Source: Alopecurus myosuroides
Lineage: Eukaryota > Streptophyta > Magnoliopsida > Poales > Poaceae
DNA length: 64,000 bases
Reading direction: 5' to 3'
NCBI GenBank assembly: GCA_028641055.1
Contig: CM054062.1
Span: forward strand, 174,722,380 to 174,786,379
The notes below the pieces were generated by a model, which saw nothing but the letters and a program-made list of their open reading frames with translations, was not told the DNA's origin and made no database searches. The translations under genes and the position numbers were made by a program. Positions 57,831 to 64,000 of this stretch are shown in pieces (the first letter of the stretch is position 1; each line of letters opens with the position of its first letter).

Positions 57831-59261
57831 CCAAAATACTAGCACGATGGCCAGTCTAAGCACTTGCCATTATACATGGCCTAAGACAGCGAGCGACTCA
57901 CAAAAATTACTTAGTCGTAAAATAAACAAATAAAATAAAAACTCATGACAAACTCATTTAAAGCATAATAGGAGTTTTTTTATCTCTTGAAAGTTGTCAT
58001 ATATATATGGTGCATGAGGGGATGTGCCGCTTATCTGTATATGAAGGAAATACTTTAGTCATGTAAAACACACACTTGTTTTTGTACATAGTATATATCT
58101 AAAACGATTACTTTACTGAGAACATCAAAAGTTGCATACATATGTTATGAATGGGCTCTCAAAAGAGCCCTAAAATTATTGTCGGACTTCTCGACATTGT
58201 TAATCTCCATAGTCTCAATGATCTCTCAATAGTTTCCCCCCTAAAACCACTAAGGGTCCACCCTCCGCCCCGGATCATTTTCATTTATCATTTGATGGTT
58301 TTAGCCGGAATAGGGACGGGAGAGTAGTCCGGCTTATCACTGTGCAATTTAGTTGGTCTAGGGCTCCTCGTTTAGATTCAAGTATAGGCTTGGGGTTACC
58401 TTGGTGCAGTTTGGCGCCATCCGTCTCGGATTTCATCCTTGGCACAATCTTATTTAGGGAGGAGCTCCGACAAAATCTTCCTCCGCCTCCATTAACCATG
58501 CATGTTGGCCAAAGATCCATTCTTCTGGTTGGTCGTCTTGCCTCTACTCTTTAGGTCGAATGGCGATCCTTCTTAGCCATACTTCCATGTATTCTCTTGC
58601 TCCTAGCCGCTTTAGAGGATCGTCAAACGGTTCTTCCATTTGGACGCTGAATGGTTACACTTCCCCAAGTGATTCGGCCTCAACGACCGGATATCAACAG
58701 TGCTCGACAAATTTGTCATGTTGTTGTGGTGAAGAAGGACCCGATTGGGTCTTTAGTTTCTTTTTTAGTATACTTGGGTGTAAAAGCATAGCTCTTGGAT
58801 GTAATTTTTTTGGGACCTTGGTGTAACTTGTAAGAGCATCTCTAGGAGAGCCCTTAAACTAGTCAAAACCGTAAAATAATCACTTGTTTTCAGTTTTTGT
58901 TGAAAAATGGACAATAGAAGACCCCTAAAATCGTTCGACTTGTAAACGTTTTTAGAGGCCACTGAAAACACACGCCCCAAGACCGTGTATTTGAAGGTTG
59001 CGAGACAATTTTAACGGGGCACTGAACACCGGTGAACGCTTGCGGTTGGGAGATTTTAGCCCGCGCAAACGCCTTCCTCCGTTGGACTCGCCACAGTCCG
59101 GCCAAAATTCTGCCAAACCCGTTGAAATTGCACGAAACTGGAGCTGGTCGCGCCGACAGGAGTTGCTCGTGCACCGGTGGCCATCGGAAGCGGATGGCCG
59201 CCGCGGGGGGCTTCAGACAGCGCCAGGGGGGGGCTCGGATGGGCTTCGTACCTGGACGCGT
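57831..59261. other. Unassigned DNA
   Basis: No gene recognised. 58153-58170 is a short hairpin (GGGCTCT, loop, AGAGCCC). 58830-58860 (AGAGCATCTCTAGGAGAGCCC) resembles terminal sequences of some grass DNA transposons, and 59000-59260 is GC-rich. Possibly degraded DNA-transposon sequence. Confidence 0.35.
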
Positions 59262-59431
59262 TGATGACTAACATTGGTAGACCCCAAGTGCAAGGTGTGA
59301 AGAGTGCAGCAGCAAATTTTCCCTCAGACTAGAAACCAAGGTTGAATCGACCAGTATGAGGACAAGCAATCTCTGAAGGTTGATGCAACTGAGGTGGCAG
59401 GGCGCACTGCCGGTTCAGTAGCAACGTGGAA

Positions 59432-59439
59432 CCTACACA
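59432..59439. repeat. 8-bp target duplication of hAT element, left copy
   Basis: CCTACACA, identical to 61041-61048. Eight-base duplications are the hallmark of hAT transposition. Confidence 0.92.
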
Positions 59440-59922
59440 CAGGGGCAGCGCCACAAGGGGGTCGAGGAGGGTCGGTTGACCCGGCTCACATCTAGCGAAA
59501 GAAAAATCAGCGAGGCCCCCGACCTACCTCGCATCGAGCGAAAAAAGGAAGACATAGCAGGACCCCGTCCGACCCAGTCCTTCCCCGACCTAACGCCGCC
59601 ATCCCCATTCCCCAGGGCCAGGTTTCCTTCCCCGCGCCCCGCCCGGTCTTCCCCGCGCCCCGACTGGCCTTCCCTGAGAGCCTCCCTGCCTTCTCCGTGC
59701 GTCGTGCGCCTCCTGTCCATCCCCGGCCATCTCTGTGCGCCGCCCGACCATCCCTGCCCTAGCCATCCCCTGTTGGTGACGCGCCTCGCCCCTGGTTGGC
59801 TGGCTCTGACTATGATGGACGCCAACGACGAAGAGGCCGAGTTGGCCGAGTGGATATGGGCCGAGGAGGAGGAAGAAGCCACAATCCTGGCCAGAAATCA
59901 CAAGAGGGTACGCCAAGAGCAG

Positions 59923-60042
59923 GTTACTTTCCCTTTCCCATTTGGATTTCAGATTTCTGTTTTAATTTTCATGCCTAATTGTGTGGTGACCAGTAGTCTG
60001 AATGATATTGCTAAAAGATTTATTTTGATTTCAATGTTGTAG
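59923..60042 (+). other. Likely intron of the hAT transposase
   Basis: 120 bp, donor CAG|GTTACT, T-rich acceptor TCAATGTTGTAG, phase 0. Both flanks are open in the joined frame. Confidence 0.6.
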
Positions 60043-60472
60043 GACACTCAACGAGCAAATGTACCTGAAATCTTTGATTTAGAAAATGTGGTTGCCAATC
60101 ATAGAGTTCGGAGACTAATTGATGAATATGGTACTCCTAAAATCGGAGATAAAATGAGATGGGAATATTTGTCAAGAGGTCATAATAGTTTAGTTGTTCA
60201 TAATTTTCCCAAAACAAAATTTGATCCGAATTGGCGGTCATTTCTAGATGTATGGTATACCAAATATGATTAGTTAGAATATAGTGTGGAGAAGGATGCT
60301 ACTTTTTGTTTCCACTGTTTCCTTTTTAAATCTTCAAGGTTCACACTTTGGATATGATGTTTTCACAAAGATGGGGTTTAGAAATTGGAAGAAAGCATCG
60401 GAAAATTTCACTTGTTATATTGGTGGACCAAGTAGCATTCACAATAATGCAATAAATAGTTGTGAATATTTC

Positions 60473-60522
60473 AGAAATAAAAACCAAAGTGTGGCTTAGA
60501 AATAAAAACCAAAGTGTGGCTT
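60473..60522 (+). repeat. 25-bp perfect tandem duplication in the transposase fragment
   Basis: The unit (AGAAATAAAAACCAAAGTGT plus GGCTT) occurs twice in a row. Twenty-five is not a multiple of three, so it shifts the frame and creates a TAG at the junction. The frames before and after are the same once one copy is ignored. Confidence 0.9.
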
Positions 60523-61040
60523 ATGCTATTGTTTGTCAGGAAGAACACTTGCATATTGATTATGAAATTCGTTTGAGGGCCGTTGTGGATGTTGTCAGAT
60601 TTGTACTTGAACAAGGTCTAGCTTTTTGTGGGCATGACGAGTCTAGCACTTCCTTGAACAAAACCAATTTCTGTGAGTTGTTAGATTGGTATGGCGCAAG
60701 ATGCAAGGATATCGCCGATGTGATTAATAAGAATGCAAAAATTGATCTCAATAAGATTATACTACATTTCCATTCCTCCAATGACCATAGAGGTCATCTT
60801 CCTCGACACTTTCGTCTTGCCAAGATGGATTCAACATAATGGTACTATCTTATCAAAACGTACCACTATTTTTTATGTAGTTTTGTTGTTCTTTGTAATT
60901 AGTTTGTACTTCTGTTTGATGAAATATTAAACTGAATATGTTTCCACCTTTCTTATGTTGAATACACTTGATTTTTGCCTAATTTTTTCTAGACTTTATT
61001 TGTTCGACCCGGCTCAGTACAATTCCTGGCTTCGCCATTG

Positions 61041-61048
61041 CCTACACA
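61041..61048. repeat. 8-bp target duplication of hAT element, right copy
   Basis: CCTACACA, identical to 59432-59439. Confidence 0.92.
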
Positions 61049-62447
61049 ACACAATCAAATCACTTTGTCCCAACGTAGCAGTGAGGTTGTCAATCTTACC
61101 GGTTTTGCTGAACGCAAAGAGGTTAAACGTATGGTGTGAAAAACAGTATGAGAACAGTATGAAAGCAGTAGGTGTTTTATCAGTATGAGGAAAATGGACT
61201 GGGGTCCACAGTTCACTAGTGGTGTCTCTCTGTGAAAGATAAATAACATGTGTGGTGAACAAATTACATCTGGATAATTGACAGAAATGAAGCCTGCACC
61301 GTAGTGCATATGTAAGACATAAAGATTACTATGTGATTCATGCGGGCATTACAGCAAAATACATAGACCGTTATCCAACTACATCTATGACTAAAAATCC
61401 ACCCTCCGAATATTATCCGAACAAACGTTGAGTATTAAGTTGCAAGCAACAGATAATCGCAGTAAGCAAAGTGTGTAATGTAAACAATAACATCATCCTT
61501 AGAGAAAGCATTGTTGTTTTCTCCCTAATGGCAACAACACATCCTGGATTCATCACGTTTCTGTCACTCGAGCACAGATGAAAAGGAAGCATGAACCCAC
61601 TATCGAGCATAAATACTCCCTCTTGGAGTTACTAGCATCTACTTGGCCAGAGCATCTACTAATAACGGGGAGCATGCAAGATCATAAATAACATAAGCAT
61701 GAAGATAACATGATAGATTGATAATCAGAAGACATAGCATTCAACATTCATCAGATCCCAACAAACAGAACATGTAGCATTACATAAAGATGATCTTGAT
61801 CATGATAGGCAGCTCACAAGATCTAAACATGAGGTACAAAGTGGAGAGAATAACCATATAGCTACTGCTATGGACCTGTAGTCCAGGGATGAACTACTCA
61901 CATCACTTCGGAGGAGGGCATGGTGGTGTAGACCCCTCCGGTGATGATTTCCCCCTCCAGCAGGGTGCCGGGGAGAGCTCCAGAACCCTCCCGATCTCGG
62001 GATGATGATGACGGCGGCCTCAGGTGTTTCTCGGGTAAAAGTGTGACATCTTTAGGGTTTATGTCTCGGGGGGATTAAATAGGCGAAAGGGCAAAGGCGG
62101 TGGAGGCCTGGGGGGCCTACACCACCCCCCGGCGCGGCCAAGGTGGGGCGCGCCGCCCTATGGTGTCGGCCCCCTGAGGCCCCCCTCCGGGTCTCTTTGG
62201 GACTCCGTGGAACCTTCAGAATTCTAAGACTTCCGGGTTTCGAATTTTCCAATTCCGAGAATATTTCGAGAACAACTTTTCTGAAATAAAAAATAGCAGA
62301 AAACAAGGAACTGACTCTGTGGCATCTTTTCAATAGGTTAGTCCGGAAAATCGATAAAAATGACATGAAGTTTATAGCAAACATGTGGGAAACAATAAGA
62401 AAACAACATGGAACATCAGAAATTAAGGATACATTTATGACGTATCA

Positions 62448-62481
62448 ACATCTCCAAGCTTAGTTCCTACTCGTCCTCGAG
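62448..62481 (-). mobile_element. E3 internal 3' terminus remnant
   Basis: On the minus strand it reads CTCGAGGACGAGTAGG, then AAGCTTGGAGATGT directly before the LTR. Only about 34 bp of the internal region remain before homology ends. Confidence 0.75.
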
Positions 62482-63059
62482 TAGGTCTCCGGCCATGTCT
62501 CCGACGATGTCAATTTTTTTTGCTAAAATAGCAAAAAAAAAAAAAGCTATTTTTGTTCTCCAATTTTGCTATAGTAGTAGAATGTTTTTGCTACAATGTT
62601 TCCGGCGATGTCTCTGACGGAAGTAAAAAAAATACTACAATAGCATAATTTATTTTTTGCTGCAATTATTTTTTGTTTTTGCTTTTTTTTACAAAATGTT
62701 TGCTATTTTTTCTGTTAAATTTTGTCAACGAACCGTTTTTTGCTCACTGCAGCAAAAGCGGGAGTTGCGTAGCAAAAATGGGGAGTTGTGCAGCAAAAAC
62801 GGGAATTGTGCAGCAAAAACGGATTTTTGGCCTTTTTGGGGGGACACGTGTTAGTTAGGGGAGGGGAGGATTACTTTTCCCTCCCCCGGGGATCGCTCAG
62901 CAGGCACCTATATTTTTAGTCATATTTTAAAATGGCTATGGACTATGGAGACCTTATGTGTGGAAACATATTCCATACACAACCTCCATAACAAACCTTT
63001 GCCCACACTGTCACACATCGATGCACACGGCACCGCAGAACACCATCCTCCAAACGCGA
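62482..63059. other. Repeat-rich intergenic DNA (GCAAAA motifs, short tandem repeat)
   Basis: No gene. Alternating runs of T and A with many TTTGCTA/GCAAAA motifs. A roughly 21-bp unit ending in AGCAAAAACG occurs about three times at 62760-62822. Similar motifs lie at 19880-19980. Around 62865-62900 is a GGGGAGGGGAGGATTAC tract followed by CCCTCCCCCGGGG, which could fold back. Confidence 0.45.
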
Positions 63060-63380
63060 AGTAACGTTGGCGCCAAACCTAAACAAACCCCTTGGCTTTT
63101 TTCGCGAGGAAAAGCGTATTCACCGCCACCACTCCCGCGTGCTTCCTGTCCAGCCCAACGCCCATGACAGTGGGCCCGACTTGGTCCAACTGGTTAAGCC
63201 AACTTGGCATCGCGGCATATTCCCGAGGAGCCAACTCGCATCGCGGTCTCGCAGCGCCCCCTCCCGATCCCGTTACGGAAACCCACCAATCCGGCCCCGA
63301 CACGCGTCCGCTTGCGGTTACCGGAGCCCCGCACCCCACGCGCCGATGCTATAATAGGAGTCCCATCGCCGCCCGGCCGC
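63060..63380 (+). promoter_or_regulatory. Putative host-gene promoter
   Basis: Unlike the repeats to its left, this stretch is GC-rich and single-copy in the window. It has a palindromic E2F-type site TTGGCGCCAA (63067-63076), a CCAAT near 63285 and a TATA-like TATAATA at 63350-63356. The downstream sequence fits a 5' leader with an intron, so a plus-strand gene should start beyond the right edge. Confidence 0.5.
63350..63356 (+). promoter_or_regulatory. TATA-like box of putative host gene
   Basis: TATAATA in GATGCTATAATAGGAG. RNA would start near 63380. Confidence 0.45.
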
Positions 63381-63437
63381 AGGGGATCGCCGAGCTCTCG
63401 CCGCCGCGTCCAGCCGTCCCCCTCACCCTCTGCAAAG
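63381..63437 (+). other. Putative 5' untranslated exon
   Basis: Pyrimidine- and CGCC-rich leader (CCGCCGCGTCCAGCCGTCC) ending TGCAAAG at a splice donor. It has no ATG. Boundaries are approximate on the left. Confidence 0.4.
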
Positions 63438-64000
63438 GTTCGTCGTCTCGTCGCACTCCTCTCACGCACTCCTCTCCTCCTCTCCTCCTCCTCCGTTTCC
63501 CTTCCCGCCCCCGGCTAGTACTAGTTAGTTCTGCGCTGCCCGAGGCGTTCGTCCGGTTCGTGCACGCTTCTTTTACGCGTTTTTTTCTTCGATTATAGTT
63601 CGGGTGCAGCTAGTATCGTTTTGGAATTGGCCGCCGGGCTGGTGCGCGTAGCGGTTCTTGCGCCGTTCCGGTTGCGCTGTTCCCTGGGCTAGGTATTCGT
63701 GGGTCTGTTAGATCTGTTCGCGATTCGATTCTTTGGATCTGTGGTCCTCACGAGAGGGAGCGGGGTCGATTCGAGATATACCTAGAGCCGTACGCCGCCA
63801 GCGGGTTCATGGATAGACGTTGCTCAGCGGTAAATTTGTGAGTTTTCCAATAAATTTGCTCTTTTTGGCACGCATCCTCATTCTTGGCAGATAGGAAATC
63901 TGCCAATATTGGTTGGGCATCGTGTTTGGATAGGCACTACATCCGACATAGGATGCGCTTTTCTCCGCTAGCGGTTAATTCGAGTTAGAGACGTAGTATT
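63438..64000 (+). other. Putative leader intron, runs off the window
   Basis: Donor AAAG|GTTCGTCG, then CT- and T-rich sequence (CTCCTCTCCTCCTC, GTTTTTTTCTTCGATT, GATTCGATTCTTTGGATCTG), typical of the long first introns in 5' leaders of highly expressed grass genes. An AG at 63890 (TTCTTGGCAG) is one possible acceptor. No coding start recognised before 64000. Confidence 0.4.

Larger units (their letters stand above)
59815..60839 (+). pseudogene. hAT transposase fragment (TTF zinc finger and DUF4371-like), broken
   Basis: Exon 1 starts at tandem ATGs (59812/59815), is very acidic (AEWIWAEEEEEA), and ends CAG at 59922. An intron 59923-60042 (GTTACT to TTGTAG) is in phase 0 and exon 2 continues in frame. 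A TAG at 60271 replaces a tryptophan codon before LEYSVEKDATFCFHCFLF, the TTF-type zinc finger. A frame change occurs near 60340. A 25-bp tandem duplication at 60473-60522 causes another. The last part (RLRAVVDVVRFVLEQGLAF) is DUF4371-like. The catalytic core and the dimerisation domain are absent. Clearly a dead copy. Confidence 0.8.
59440..61040 (+). mobile_element. hAT-superfamily transposon, truncated
   Basis: 1601 bp with perfect 8-bp target duplications. Termini are imperfect inverted repeats: CAGGGGCAGCGCCA on the left and, on the complementary strand, CAATGGCGAAGCCA on the right (9 of 14 match), the grass hAT type. It carries only the N-terminal part of a transposase, so it depends on a full-length relative. 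Confidence 0.9.
59262..62447 (-). repeat. E3: antisense Athila-like 3' LTR interrupted by a hAT element
   Basis: On the minus strand it starts TGATACGTCATAAATG at 62447 and ends AGTCATCA at 59262. Without the insertion it is about 1.58 kb. It aligns with the E2 LTR (25653-26459) over the first half. A TATTTAA box lies at 62075-62081 (minus). The right neighbour is the PPT end of the internal region, so this is the 3' LTR of an inverted element. Confidence 0.85.

Noticed and set aside
58281..58826. Short ORFs on both strands in the unassigned region
   Set aside because: No domain, no supporting start context or splice signals, and similar lengths occur by chance.
59476..59811. Upstream extension of the hAT transposase ORF from 59476
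   Set aside because: Proline/arginine-rich leader-like translation of GC-rich sequence; the ATGs at 59812/59815 followed by an acidic N-terminus and a phase-matched intron are a better start.

Overview
The window is about 64 kb of nuclear DNA from a large-genome grass, most likely a Pooideae cereal relative (Triticeae or Aveneae type). The grounds are nested multi-kilobase LTR retrotransposons with plant primer-binding sites, Stowaway-type MITEs with TA target duplications, a hAT element of the kind common in grasses, and GC-rich cereal-like codon use. No complete host gene was recognised. The only strong host-gene signal is a promoter, 5' leader and leader-intron donor at the right edge. Family names are given only to lineage level.

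Layout. (A) 1-19027: an almost intact Ty3/gypsy chromovirus (Tekay/Del type) with 4489-bp LTRs, an undamaged 1463-codon gag-pol with a C-terminal chromodomain, and an extra 275-codon sense ORF before gag. Its 5' end is abnormal: LTR, leader, an LTR lacking its first 530 bp, and leader again, a 4208-bp tandem repeat joined at a 6-bp microhomology. (E1) 19028 to about 19848: 3' internal debris of an Athila-like element, the host of A. About 19849-24162: a patchwork of MITEs, a gene-like fragment and a GC-rich degenerate repeat. 24163-24750: a gypsy LTR and PBS relic. (E2) about 24751-26459: Athila-like 3' internal end and a truncated LTR, fused through filler DNA to element B. (B) 26476-57830: an old, degenerate chromovirus with 3.56-kb LTRs that hosts two younger elements. 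(D) 29285-41124 is a SIRE/Maximus-type Ty1/copia element inserted in B's 5' LTR. (C) 41726-50841 is an Athila-like gag-protease-only element with a three-LTR structure inserted in B's internal region. 57831-59261: unassigned DNA. (E3) 59262-62447: an antisense Athila-like 3' LTR split by a hAT element (59440-61040) with a perfect 8-bp target duplication. 62482-63060: repeat-rich sequence. 63060-64000: host-type promoter, leader and 5'UTR intron.

Insertion order from nesting: E fragments and B are oldest, D and C went into B, and A (near-identical LTRs, open gag-pol) is young. The most interesting points are the dsRNA-binding-like accessory ORF of A with splice acceptors abutting two ORF starts, a candidate in-frame GC-AG spliced acidic ORF and a tRNA-like Pol III module inside A's LTR, and clusters of heat-shock-element-like palindromes in D's LTRs that recur upstream of D's accessory ORF. 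All functional statements are inference from sequence read by eye; no searches were run.
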